Below are positions 23,919 through 32,338 of a stretch of 42,410 nt of DNA, one piece after another. The notes beneath the pieces are model-generated. The model was given only the letters and a program-made list of their open reading frames with translations. It had not been told where the DNA came from and did not search any database. The DNA comes from a bacterium (GTDB lineage: Bacteria; Hydrothermota; 32-111). The stretch lies in assembly GCA_028698175.1 (NCBI GenBank), contig JAQVDU010000004.1, positions 1 to 42,410 of the forward strand, in the 5' to 3' direction. Position 1 is the stretch's first letter. Every line of letters begins with the position of its first letter. Made by a program: the position numbers and the translations under genes.

Positions 23919-25034
23919 ATGGCAAAATACAGAATAGCGTGGATGCCGGGCGACGGAATCGGCATCGATGTTATGGACGCAACAAAGATAGTGCTTGACG
24001 CGCTGAAGTTCGACGCAGAGTACATTCCCGCAGACATCGGCTGGGAGATCTGGAGAAAAGAGGGAGATGCCCTTCCAAAGAGGACAATTGACATATTGAA
24101 CAATGTTGATGCGGCTCTCTTCGGAGCAATCACTTCAAAGCCGAAGGAAGAGGCTGAAGAGGAGCTTGTGCCGGAGCTTCAGGGAAAGAATCTGAAGTAC
24201 CTCTCTCCTATAGTGAGGATGAGGCAGATGTTCAATCTCTACTCAAACTTAAGGCCCTGCAAGGCGTACAAGGGAAACCCGCTCAATTTTAAGGATGACA
24301 TTGACATTGTCGTCTTCAGGGAGAATACAGAAGACCTCTATGCCGGAGTGGAGTATTTTCCAGTGCCTGAAGATGTGAGAGGTATTCTCAACAAGCACCC
24401 GAAGATGAAGGAATTCGCAAATGACCCGAATGACGAGATGGCAATATCCCTCAGAATAATGACAAAGGACGGATGCACAAACATAGTGCGCTCCGCATTC
24501 GAGTATGCCAAGAAGTACGGAAGGAAGAAGGTGACTCTCATTGAGAAGCCAAATGTGATTAGGGAGACATCGGGTCTTATGACAAGGATTGCCCGCGTTA
24601 TAAGCAAGGATTATCCTTCGATAAAATTCGATGAAGTAAACGTTGATGCCGCATGCATGTGGCTTGTTAAGAATCCGGAGTCATTCGACGTTATAGTGAC
24701 ATCCAACATGTTCGGCGACATTGTCTCTGATTTGGCGGCTCAGCTTGTAGGCGGACTTGGATTCGCTTCAAGCGGAAACATAGGCGACAAAGTGGCTGTC
24801 TTTGAGCCCACTCACGGATCAGCTCCAAAGTACGCAGGGCAGTATAAAGTGAATCCTATTGCCTGCATACTCGCGGCAAAACTGATGCTCGACTATCTCA
24901 AAGAAGAAAAGGCGGCTCAGAGAATAGAGGATGCGGTTGCAAAGGTGGTCGCAGAGGGAAAGGTGAGAACCTACGACATGGGAGGTAAAAATACATCTCT
25001 TGAAGTCGGCAAGGAGATTGCTTCTAAGCTTTAA
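23919..25034 (+). CDS. Isocitrate/isopropylmalate dehydrogenase family protein, probably isocitrate dehydrogenase
   Basis: A 371-residue beta-decarboxylating dehydrogenase. MPGDGIGIDV is the family opening, FRENTEDLYAGVEY the conserved substrate/metal motif, and NMFGDIVSDLAAQL the metal-binding Asp segment. The cofactor loop reads HGSAPKYAGQYKVNP. In E. coli isocitrate dehydrogenase the equivalent Lys344, Tyr345 and Val351 select NADP, and all three are kept here. Tyr391 is also matched by the Tyr of RTYDMGG, but Arg395 is replaced by Gly. The sequence is thus a partly NADP-like variant of a short (about 40 kDa) type. Homoisocitrate or 3-isopropylmalate dehydrogenase are alternatives; the ENTED and KY residues favour isocitrate. 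GGAGG precedes the ATG. Confidence 0.82.
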   Translation: MAKYRIAWMPGDGIGIDVMDATKIVLDALKFDAEYIPADIGWEIWRKEGDALPKRTIDILNNVDAALFGAITSKPKEEAEEELVPELQGKNLKYLSPIVRMRQMFNLYSNLRPCKAYKGNPLNFKDDIDIVVFRENTEDLYAGVEYFPVPEDVRGILNKHPKMKEFANDPNDEMAISLRIMTKDGCTNIVRSAFEYAKKYGRKKVTLIEKPNVIRETSGLMTRIARVISKDYPSIKFDEVNVDAACMWLVKNPESFDVIVTSNMFGDIVSDLAAQLVGGLGFASSGNIGDKVAVFEPTHGSAPKYAGQYKVNPIACILAAKLMLDYLKEEKAAQRIEDAVAKVVAEGKVRTYDMGGKNTSLEVGKEIASKL

Positions 25035-26040
25035 CTTACTTATTCTCTTTATAACTGCAAATTCGGAACCCGTCATTCTTTCGCCGAATGCGAGAGTGGC
25101 GGGTTCCTTTGATTTTCTTAATCCGGCAAGATATGCCAATGAGTATGATTTCATAAGATTCGGCGCATTCAACTCATTTTTTTCAGCTGACATGACTACC
25201 CTTCTCACTCAGGGAAATATGCATTTGAAGAACTTTTCGGCAGGAGGCATAATACTCTTCAGGCCCAACAGTGTTTTGAGCGAACTTACAGCTGGAATTA
25301 CCGGAGGATACGCTCATAAGCAGGTCTCTTTCGGAGCATCAATCCTTCCCTCGATAAAGAGGTATTCTGACGGTGTCAATGAATTTTATCTCCGCTCGCT
25401 CTTTTCATCATGCGTCTCTTCGAACGGATTTTTTCTTTCTGCCTCATACGGCTCATCAGAAGGAGACTTCATATGGAACTGCTCTGCGGGTTATGAGACA
25501 AACGGAATGAAAGTATCTTTTCAGGCTGAGGATGAGGGTGTGCTTACGCTGAGCGGCGTGATTTCATTCACTCTCAATGACGCCCTCTCTCTCGGCATTG
25601 CGGGAGACACTGAAAGAAGAGTCTTCTATTCGCTTGATGCATTAAAGCTGCCGTATAAAATAGGGTACTCCGGAATGGCTCATCCTGATATGCCGCTAAG
25701 CAGCGGAGTGACTCTCTCTCTTGTAAGGGGGAATCCGCACTATGAACTTACGGAGGTCAAACCCTCAAATGTGAAATTTGAATACGGAGGCAAAATAAAG
25801 ATAAAAAAGAAAAAAAGCGAGATCATTGACCTCAACAGATGCTCATACGAAGAAATAATGGATGTTGACTCAGTGAGCAGGGTTATACTTCGAAGAATAT
25901 ATGTGGAGAGGCTCATAGGAGGGGAGTACAAAGATTACTCTCGGATAGATTCGCTTCCCGGAGTCGGAAAGGTGACTCTTGAAAGGATAAAAGAACAAAC
26001 ACACATTGGAGAATATTATGGAGAAGAAGAAGAAGAGTGA
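25000..26040 (+). CDS. Exported protein with C-terminal ComEA-like helix-hairpin-helix domain
   Basis: A 346-residue protein. The best start is TTG at 25000, because it supplies a full signal peptide (MKSARRLLLSFNLLILFITA); it overlaps the dehydrogenase gene by 35 bp and its SD is distant, so the start is uncertain. Residues about 25-250 are strongly beta-rich with many Ser, Gly, Phe and Tyr, like an outer-membrane or periplasmic beta structure. A lysine-rich linker (IKIKKKKSE) leads into residues 275-335: DLNRCSYEEIMDVDSVS and then IDSLPGVGKVTLERIKE, a helix-hairpin-helix pair of ComEA type. It ends in an acidic tail. ComEA binds DNA in natural uptake; whether this protein does is unknown. 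It precedes the Nudix and outer-membrane genes in the same operon. Confidence 0.65.
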   Translation: MKSARRLLLSFNLLILFITANSEPVILSPNARVAGSFDFLNPARYANEYDFIRFGAFNSFFSADMTTLLTQGNMHLKNFSAGGIILFRPNSVLSELTAGITGGYAHKQVSFGASILPSIKRYSDGVNEFYLRSLFSSCVSSNGFFLSASYGSSEGDFIWNCSAGYETNGMKVSFQAEDEGVLTLSGVISFTLNDALSLGIAGDTERRVFYSLDALKLPYKIGYSGMAHPDMPLSSGVTLSLVRGNPHYELTEVKPSNVKFEYGGKIKIKKKKSEIIDLNRCSYEEIMDVDSVSRVILRRIYVERLIGGEYKDYSRIDSLPGVGKVTLERIKEQTHIGEYYGEEEEE

Positions 26041-26554
26041 AGTTGTCTATGATGGAAGAATAATCAAGGTGAGGCGAGACGAGGTCGTTCTTGACAGCGG
26101 AAGAGAGAGTGTGCGCGAAGTGGTTGTGCACGGCGGGTCTGTGGCCATGCTTCCGTATGACGAGAAAAAAAAGGTATTCTACCTTGTCAGGCAGTACAGG
26201 TATGCCGTCGGGAAATACGTGCTTGAGGTGCCTGCCGGCACCCTCGAGAAGAATGAAAAGATTGAGGATGCGGTTAATAGAGAGCTCTCCGAGGAGGTGG
26301 GCTTTGTCTCTGACAGGATAGTAAAGCTTGCATCAGTGATGTCATCTCCGGGATTTCTCACCGAGGTTCTTCACCTGTATCTCTGCGCAGAACTTAGGAA
26401 GAAAAAGATGGAGGCTGACTATGACGAGGAGATTGAGGTTGTAAAAATGACTGCAGAGGAGATAGATTCACACATAAAATCGGACACGATCATAGACGGA
26501 AAAACGGTTGCCGCATTTCTTTTGTGGAAGGACCTTGATTTGAAGAATGGCTAA
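26018..26554 (+). CDS. Nudix hydrolase, ADP-ribose pyrophosphatase-like
   Basis: Hydrolyses nucleoside diphosphate linked substrates, most likely ADP-ribose. 178 residues. A perfect Nudix box is present, GTLEKNEKIEDAV followed by NRELSEEVGF (G-x5-E-x7-REL-x-EE-x-GF). Upstream are the ADPRase-typical VVVHGGSVAMLP and FYLVRQYRYAVGKYVLEVPAG, and downstream MSSPGFLTEVLHLYLC (the SPG(F/Y)xxE motif of ADP-ribose pyrophosphatases). ATG at 26018 has GGAG six bases upstream; an in-frame TTG at 26006 overlaps that SD. It overlaps the HhH gene by 23 bp and the next gene by 8 bp. Confidence 0.92.
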   Translation: MEKKKKSEVVYDGRIIKVRRDEVVLDSGRESVREVVVHGGSVAMLPYDEKKKVFYLVRQYRYAVGKYVLEVPAGTLEKNEKIEDAVNRELSEEVGFVSDRIVKLASVMSSPGFLTEVLHLYLCAELRKKKMEADYDEEIEVVKMTAEEIDSHIKSDTIIDGKTVAAFLLWKDLDLKNG

Positions 26555-28112
26555 AAGACATCTTCTTTTCTGGCTTTTAATTCTCTCTCTTCCACTCTCT
26601 GCGCAGGATGAATATGAAAGTGACGCTTCATTTCTGTCGGATTCACTGACAGATTACCTTGACGATTATTCAATGTTTTTGACCGAAGAAATGAAAAACG
26701 AACTCCTTTTGCTACACCGCTCCAAAGAAGATGTATCGTATTTGAAAGTATTTTCTATCACATCAAACGAGCTTGTTTCAAAAGACATTTACGAGAAGAT
26801 GTTTGAAAAGGATGATGGGCTTAAAATCACCCTCGGAGTTTACACTGATTCACTCCTGTCAAAAAGAAACAAGACATTCGCTCTTGAGCATTTCAAAACA
26901 AGGGATTTTCGGGAATTCGCATTGATCGAGAAGGATATAAACGAGGAAAAGATGTATGACAATGTAAAAGCGGGTCTGAAATTCAAATCAATATTGGTGG
27001 GAAATTACAGGGTAAAGACAGGCAGAGGCCTCTTCTCCGACTATTCAAGCTACTACTCATCATCGGATGGGCCATTCTATTCTGACAGGGTAGAGTTGGA
27101 TGCCACCTATGACGAATACCCCGCATACTTCGGATTGGCCGGAACTAAAGAGGTCTTTAAAACTCTCTCTACAGGATTTCTTTCCTACGCCTTTTACGAC
27201 TCCCGCATTGACTCTTTTGGAAATGCTGAGAAGATACTCACATACAACAACCATGACGACTCGCTCGCCATAAGCAGGAAGGACAATTTAAAAGGATTCA
27301 CAGCGGGATTTGTAGTTAGAGAGACTAAACAAACCATTAACCTCGGTGTTTCATACACTCTCTTTTCAAGGAATTTAATTGAAAACAAAGGAGAGCATCT
27401 TTTTTTGATATCAGCATTCGGAAAGAAATCAGTCTTCTCCTATGACGCGGCATATTCGTTTAATAACGGATACGCGCTGTCACTCGGAGCAAAGAGAGAA
27501 GGTGACTCATATCTTGTAAATTCAGGACTTCTTCTGGCTGACAGCTTCTTCAATCCCCATGCCAAGACATTTTCGTCGAAATCATCATTCTTTTCAGCAT
27601 TTGTCGAAGCAACCATCAAAACACCTCTCCGCATTACAAATGTGACAAGCTTCAGAAAAGATGAGAGGCATGTAATCAAAAACGAACTCTCTTTAAGGCC
27701 TGTTAGGAATTTTGAGATAAACATAAAAGCAAAAATCGATACCGTGCCGACCGGAGAGGCTGAGGTTGTCATAAAAGGAGGAGCAAAGGATATTCTCACC
27801 GCTAAAAACTCATACTCTGTAAAGACGACCGGAACATTGAGCGCGAAGGGCGACGCCACTCTCTATCTGAAGAATGTTAGAGCATCCATCTTCGCCTCAT
27901 ACTGCTCTGTTGCAGAGAACGACATGGTCTCAGTCTTCGCGTACTCGATAGAGTCGGTGTATCCAATCGTTTCCTTCTATGAGGGGAGGGGCTATATTGC
28001 AGGAATTCTTATGCAGGTCGGAAAAAAAGAGAAAGCGACTTTATCTGTCTCTCTCTCATACGATTCATCCCAGAAAGCAAGGGCGGGTTTTTCAATAAGC
28101 GCTTCATTCTGA
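26547..28112 (+). CDS. Outer-membrane beta-barrel protein, HhH-associated family
   Basis: A 521-residue exported protein. Signal peptide MAKRHLLFWLLILSLPLSAQ. Residues about 30-110 are helical and charged (LTDYLDDYSMFLTEEMKNEL; VSYLKVFSITSNELV), possibly a degenerate HhH pair. From about 140, VGNYRVKTGRGLFSDY resembles the turn in Bacteroidetes-type proteins that join HhH repeats to an outer-membrane barrel. The remainder alternates hydrophobic and polar residues in many strands and ends in phenylalanine (SISASF), a C-terminal signal of outer-membrane barrels. It overlaps the Nudix gene by 8 bp. Function unknown; barrel and family membership are inferred. It may be a partner of the HhH protein two genes upstream. 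Confidence 0.65.
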   Translation: MAKRHLLFWLLILSLPLSAQDEYESDASFLSDSLTDYLDDYSMFLTEEMKNELLLLHRSKEDVSYLKVFSITSNELVSKDIYEKMFEKDDGLKITLGVYTDSLLSKRNKTFALEHFKTRDFREFALIEKDINEEKMYDNVKAGLKFKSILVGNYRVKTGRGLFSDYSSYYSSSDGPFYSDRVELDATYDEYPAYFGLAGTKEVFKTLSTGFLSYAFYDSRIDSFGNAEKILTYNNHDDSLAISRKDNLKGFTAGFVVRETKQTINLGVSYTLFSRNLIENKGEHLFLISAFGKKSVFSYDAAYSFNNGYALSLGAKREGDSYLVNSGLLLADSFFNPHAKTFSSKSSFFSAFVEATIKTPLRITNVTSFRKDERHVIKNELSLRPVRNFEINIKAKIDTVPTGEAEVVIKGGAKDILTAKNSYSVKTTGTLSAKGDATLYLKNVRASIFASYCSVAENDMVSVFAYSIESVYPIVSFYEGRGYIAGILMQVGKKEKATLSVSLSYDSSQKARAGFSISASF

Positions 28113-28131
28113 TTCCCTTTTTCTGGCTCTA

Positions 28132-28159
28132 TTGACTTTTTTAAACGGGGGAGTAAACT
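28132..28159 (+). promoter_or_regulatory. Candidate promoter of the second lipoprotein gene
   Basis: TTGACT (28132-28137) and TAAACT (28154-28159) with 16 bp spacing, followed by AAAGGAGG before the ATG at 28178. Confidence 0.45.
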
Positions 28160-28177
28160 AAATCAAAAAGGAGGCTT

Positions 28178-28783
28178 ATGAAAAGGTTCAATTCTATTCT
28201 TCTGATTTGCTTTACCGCAATTCTTCTGGTTCTCACAGGGTGCCCGAAGAGTCCGGCGAAAACAACTACGGAGATGCCGTCCTTCGCCGCAGAGGGAGCT
28301 AAATTAATCTACCACGTTGATTACTTCGGCGATGAGTATGATTTCATAGTCGATTTGAAAAAAATCGGAAAAGACATAGAATTTGACTGGTCAATGACGT
28401 CTCCCGTAAATTCTTCAGGAAGCGTCGAAATCAAAGAGAAGGCTCTGAAAAACGCAACATATCTCTTTAATTATTTCTCCGATGGTGACAACATCATCAT
28501 GTATGATTCGACGACAGTTTTCATGTCAAAGGCAGTCTATAATGCACTTAAGAAGAATGAGACAGTCACAATTGACGCCGGAGACGGTGATGAAAACCTC
28601 TCTTTTGACGATTACGAGGATTTTCCCGTGATTATAAACGGAGAGGAAAAGAATCTTTACTGCATCTATTCTTCATCTGACCTCTTCGGCTGGTTTTGGA
28701 TTCTCGACAATCAGAGTTTTCCTTTGATACTGAAAATGGACATTGGCTGGACAATAACATTAACGGAGATAGTCACAGAGTAG
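28178..28783 (+). CDS. Lipoprotein of unknown function
   Basis: A 201-residue lipoprotein with signal MKRFNSILLICFTAILLVLTGC (lipobox LTGC, Cys22). After a Ser/Thr/Pro linker, residues about 38-201 alternate beta-strands and charged turns (GAKLIYHVDYFGDEYDFIVDLKK, WSMTSPVNSSGSVEIKEKALK), ending WTITLTEIVTE. This repeats the form of small DUF-type lipoproteins in which a measured value is computed from a YHVDYxG-like strand, but no family is recognised. AAAGGAGG precedes the ATG. It sits 22 bp before an ABC exporter gene, so an envelope role alongside that exporter is possible but unproven. Confidence 0.7.
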   Translation: MKRFNSILLICFTAILLVLTGCPKSPAKTTTEMPSFAAEGAKLIYHVDYFGDEYDFIVDLKKIGKDIEFDWSMTSPVNSSGSVEIKEKALKNATYLFNYFSDGDNIIMYDSTTVFMSKAVYNALKKNETVTIDAGDGDENLSFDDYEDFPVIINGEEKNLYCIYSSSDLFGWFWILDNQSFPLILKMDIGWTITLTEIVTE

Positions 28784-28805
28784 ACTCTCTCGCTTATTTT
28801 CATTG

Positions 28806-30563
28806 ATGTCAAGAAAAAAAACAGACCTTAGGATAATACTGCGGATATTTCCTTATTTTGCAGGAGAAAAGAAACTCTTTCTTACCGGTTTCTTTTCTAT
28901 GATGCTTGTCTCCGCGGCGAACATTGTCGACCCCCTCATAATAGGCCACATAATCGACGTAATAGTGCCCGCAAAAGATATGAAGCAGCTCTTCCTTTTC
29001 GCAGGTCTCTTCGTAGCAGTAATAGCTCTTTCGGGAGTTCTGGCGTATATCCAGACGATAGCGATGGCCCGGCTTGGAGTATCTATTATCACAAGGCTTA
29101 AGAAGGATTTGTATGAGCATATGCTCAAGCTTCCGATATCCTATTTCGATAAAAATCCGGTGGGCTCCCTTATGTCAAGGGTTGAGAGCGACTCGGAAAA
29201 CGTTATGCAGTTATTCTCGTCATTTTCCATAATGGTCATAGGAAATATGCTCTTCTTCCTTGCGATGGTCATAGTGCTGCTGTTCAAGAATGCGCAGGTG
29301 ACATTGACAATAATGATTCCCATACCATTCCTGTTCGCCGCCGCTCTGATAATGATAAATTACCTAAAAAGGTACTTTAAAAAAGTGAGGGAGCTGAATG
29401 CCGAAATAATCGCGGTTCTCACCGAATACATTCAGGGAATATTCATAGTTCAGCTCTTCAACCGCGAGATAATGGCCTCCAATATACTCGACATGAAATC
29501 AAAGAAAAAATTCACCGTGGAGAAGAACGCCGCTATGCTTGAGTATTCATTCTGGTCTCTCTACGGCTTTACAATCGAAATTCTCTTCATAGTCATGGTC
29601 ATACTTCTGCTCTCTCCGAAGGTCATCGCCGGAGCGATAACGGTGGGGACTCTTGTCATATTCATACAGTACGGGAGGAGAATCTTTGAGCCGCTGATAC
29701 AGATTTCGGAGAATCTGAACATGATTCAGCGCTCTATGGTCTCGTTGGCAAGGATATTCTCTATTCTTGACATCAAGGATGAACGGGTTATGTTTCATGA
29801 TTCCGTTAAGCCGGAATTCAACGAAGCGATTGTCTTCGAGGATGTCTCTTTTGAGTACAAAAAAAACGAACCGGTGCTAAGCAACATAAGAATTGAAATC
29901 AAAAAGAATAAGAAGGTCGCCCTTGTTGGAGCATCTGGAAGCGGGAAGACGACGACAGTCCTTCTTCTCTGCGGTTTCTATCATCCCACAAAGGGAAAAA
30001 TACTCGTTGACGGGCAGGACTTGAGAGCGGCGGACATTTATCAGTGGAGAAAAAAAATAGGCCTTGTAATGCAGGATATATTCATGTTTCCCGGAAACAT
30101 TCTTGAAAACGTCAGAATATACAATGATGAAATCACAAAAGAAATGGTGCTGAAATCCCTGAGTCAGGTTCAGCTCGACGAATCGGTGATGCAGGGCGAG
30201 TCTGTTTACAGAGAGCTCTCCGAGAGGGGTCAGAATATCTCAACCGGAGAGAGACAGCTTCTTTCATTCGCCCGGGCCCTTGTATTTAATCCGGAGATTA
30301 TAATACTTGACGAAGCCACATCCTCTGTCGACCCGAGGACTGAGCGCAGAATCCGCGATGCTATGCATGACATGCTCAAAGACAGGACTTCATTGATTGT
30401 TGCGCACCGCCTCTCGACAGTTCTTAATGCGGATAAAATATACCTATTTCAGGACGGCAGGATAATAGCTGAGGGAAATCACGCTCAGCTGATGGAAAAA
30501 TCGGAAGAGTACAGAAAACTTGTAAAACTCCAGTTTTTGACTAAAGATGAAGATGAAAATTGA
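28806..30563 (+). CDS. Heterodimeric ABC exporter subunit with degenerate signature motif
   Basis: A half-size ABC exporter (about 585 residues): six membrane helices (about 1-330) and a nucleotide-binding domain (about 345-585). Walker A is GASGSGKTT, Walker B is IIILDEATSSVD with the catalytic Glu, and the H-loop is IVAHRLSTV. The ABC signature is STGER rather than LSGGQ. This is the TM288-type half of a heterodimer, in which the intact Walker B pairs with the partner's intact signature. ATG at 28806 lies one codon after an in-frame TTG; neither has an obvious SD. It overlaps the partner gene by 17 bp. Likely exported lipids, peptides or drugs cannot be told apart. Confidence 0.9.
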   Translation: MSRKKTDLRIILRIFPYFAGEKKLFLTGFFSMMLVSAANIVDPLIIGHIIDVIVPAKDMKQLFLFAGLFVAVIALSGVLAYIQTIAMARLGVSIITRLKKDLYEHMLKLPISYFDKNPVGSLMSRVESDSENVMQLFSSFSIMVIGNMLFFLAMVIVLLFKNAQVTLTIMIPIPFLFAAALIMINYLKRYFKKVRELNAEIIAVLTEYIQGIFIVQLFNREIMASNILDMKSKKKFTVEKNAAMLEYSFWSLYGFTIEILFIVMVILLLSPKVIAGAITVGTLVIFIQYGRRIFEPLIQISENLNMIQRSMVSLARIFSILDIKDERVMFHDSVKPEFNEAIVFEDVSFEYKKNEPVLSNIRIEIKKNKKVALVGASGSGKTTTVLLLCGFYHPTKGKILVDGQDLRAADIYQWRKKIGLVMQDIFMFPGNILENVRIYNDEITKEMVLKSLSQVQLDESVMQGESVYRELSERGQNISTGERQLLSFARALVFNPEIIILDEATSSVDPRTERRIRDAMHDMLKDRTSLIVAHRLSTVLNADKIYLFQDGRIIAEGNHAQLMEKSEEYRKLVKLQFLTKDEDEN

Positions 30564-32313
30564 CAAGCATATAATCTGGATATGGAGAAACCTCTGGTCA
30601 AACTACAAGAGGTTCATAGTTCTTCTGGTATTCATCACGATGCTTTCCACTGCAGTCAGTGTGTCATATCCTTTCATATTCAAGCTGCTGATAGATAAAT
30701 TCGCCGAAATTGCAGAGAACAGAGCGCTTCATCCGGAGCCGATGAAGGAGATTTACAGAATAATATGGATATTCGTCATTATCGGAATAGTGAGAATATT
30801 TGCAGGTCTTTATCCGGGATTCAGGGCGTATATGAATCTGGTCTTTGAGTATATTCTGAGAAAAAAATATTTCGGAGAGATTCTAAGAAAGGATTATAAA
30901 TTCTTCTTGAAATTCCGAACCGGAGACCTTGTGACGCGACTCACTGAAGACCTAAGCGACTTTCCCAAGATATGCTGGTTTTCATGCTCCGGAATATTCA
31001 GGGCATTCGATTCGTTCAGCAAGATTGTCTTCTCTCTCGCTATGATGGCGGCTCTCAGCTGGAGGCTCACCCTCATATCAATTCTTCCCCTTCCGATAAT
31101 GGTTGTAATATTCCTGATAACCTCAGAGAAACTCTACAAAAGATTCAAACTGAATCAGGAGGCGATAAGCGAGATAAACAACCAGCTTGAAATGACATTC
31201 TCCGGAGTGAAGATAATCAAGGCGTTTGTGTGCGAGGAAAAGTACAGGAGATTTTTCAAGAAGACGCTTGACAGAAAATTCGACACTCAGATGGACGTTG
31301 TCAAGCTCGATACACAGCTTCACATGGTCTATCAGTATATTGACCAGTTTGCCCAAATCGGAGTCATCCTCTTCGGAGGATACATGGTCGTCGTGGGAGA
31401 GATATCCGTCGGAACATTCTTCGCTTTCTACACGTATCTTGCGATGCTCGTCTATCCGATGCTTGACCTTCCCCAGCTCTTCGTCTCCGGCAAGCAGGCA
31501 TTTGTCAACATTGACCGTCTGGAAGAGATAAAGGAATTCCCTTCGACGCCCCCTTCCAGCGGCAAAAAGAGGATAGAAAAGGTAGATTCGATAATTTTTA
31601 AGAATGTGTCATTCGGCTACGAAGAGAGAGAGGACGGAATACTGAGAAATATAAACTTTGAAGTGAGAAGAGGAGAGCGGGTTGTGATAATCGGTCCGGT
31701 GGGAGCAGGAAAATCGACAATTCTTTCCCTGCTGACAGGCATTCTGAAGCCCACAAGAGGAGGAATCTTCATCAACGGAACCTCTGTCGAGGAAGTGGAG
31801 ATGAGCTCATTCAGGGAGAAGATAGGGTATGTGCCGCAGGAGCCGCTCCTGTTTTCCGGCACAATACGTGAGAATATAGAATTTGGACTTAAAGAGGTGA
31901 AAGAGGATGCTTACAGGGAGGCGGTCTCTGTCTCTCAGATTGAAAAGGAGATTGAGGGGTTTATGGATAAGGACAGGACAATGATAGGGCAGAGGGGAGT
32001 CAACCTCTCCGGAGGCCAGAAGCAGAGAATCGCAATAGCAAGGGCGCTGATAAGAAAGCCGGAAGTTCTGATACTCGACGACATTACAGCCTCTCTGGAC
32101 GCTGAGAATGAGGAGAAGCTCTGGCGGGAGATAGGAAGAATTTTTAAAGACATCACATGCTTTATTGTTTCGCACAGGCTATCAACCATAAGATACGTTG
32201 ATAATGTGGTCTTTATGGAGGCGGGAATGTTGGTGGGAAAGGACAAACATGAAAAGATGGTGGACAGGTTTGAATCGTACAGGGACTACATTCAGGAGAG
32301 AACAAAAAAATAG
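30547..32313 (+). CDS. Heterodimeric ABC exporter subunit with Asp in Walker B
   Basis: Partner half-transporter of 588 residues. The membrane domain (about 1-330) precedes the nucleotide-binding domain. Walker A is GPVGAGKST, the signature is a canonical VNLSGGQKQR, and Walker B is VLILDDITASLD, where the catalytic Glu is replaced by Asp. The H-loop FIVSHRLSTIR is intact. With the degenerate signature in the upstream subunit this gives one consensus and one degenerate ATP site, the TM287/TM288 and BmrCD-type arrangement. It starts inside the 3' end of the partner gene. The upstream lipoprotein gene may be in the same transcript. A hairpin follows the stop codon. Confidence 0.9.
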   Translation: MKMKIDKHIIWIWRNLWSNYKRFIVLLVFITMLSTAVSVSYPFIFKLLIDKFAEIAENRALHPEPMKEIYRIIWIFVIIGIVRIFAGLYPGFRAYMNLVFEYILRKKYFGEILRKDYKFFLKFRTGDLVTRLTEDLSDFPKICWFSCSGIFRAFDSFSKIVFSLAMMAALSWRLTLISILPLPIMVVIFLITSEKLYKRFKLNQEAISEINNQLEMTFSGVKIIKAFVCEEKYRRFFKKTLDRKFDTQMDVVKLDTQLHMVYQYIDQFAQIGVILFGGYMVVVGEISVGTFFAFYTYLAMLVYPMLDLPQLFVSGKQAFVNIDRLEEIKEFPSTPPSSGKKRIEKVDSIIFKNVSFGYEEREDGILRNINFEVRRGERVVIIGPVGAGKSTILSLLTGILKPTRGGIFINGTSVEEVEMSSFREKIGYVPQEPLLFSGTIRENIEFGLKEVKEDAYREAVSVSQIEKEIEGFMDKDRTMIGQRGVNLSGGQKQRIAIARALIRKPEVLILDDITASLDAENEEKLWREIGRIFKDITCFIVSHRLSTIRYVDNVVFMEAGMLVGKDKHEKMVDRFESYRDYIQERTKK

Positions 32314-32338
32314 CGGCAATTCCTCTTTGAATTGCCGC
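32313..32338. terminator. Hairpin after the ABC exporter, U-tract only on the minus strand
   Basis: A 10-bp perfect stem (GCGGCAATTC with GAATTGCCGC) and a 6-nt loop. Seven A precede it and no T run follows. On the plus strand it can stop or stabilise the exporter mRNA end; as an intrinsic terminator it would be functional only for minus-strand transcription. Confidence 0.55.
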
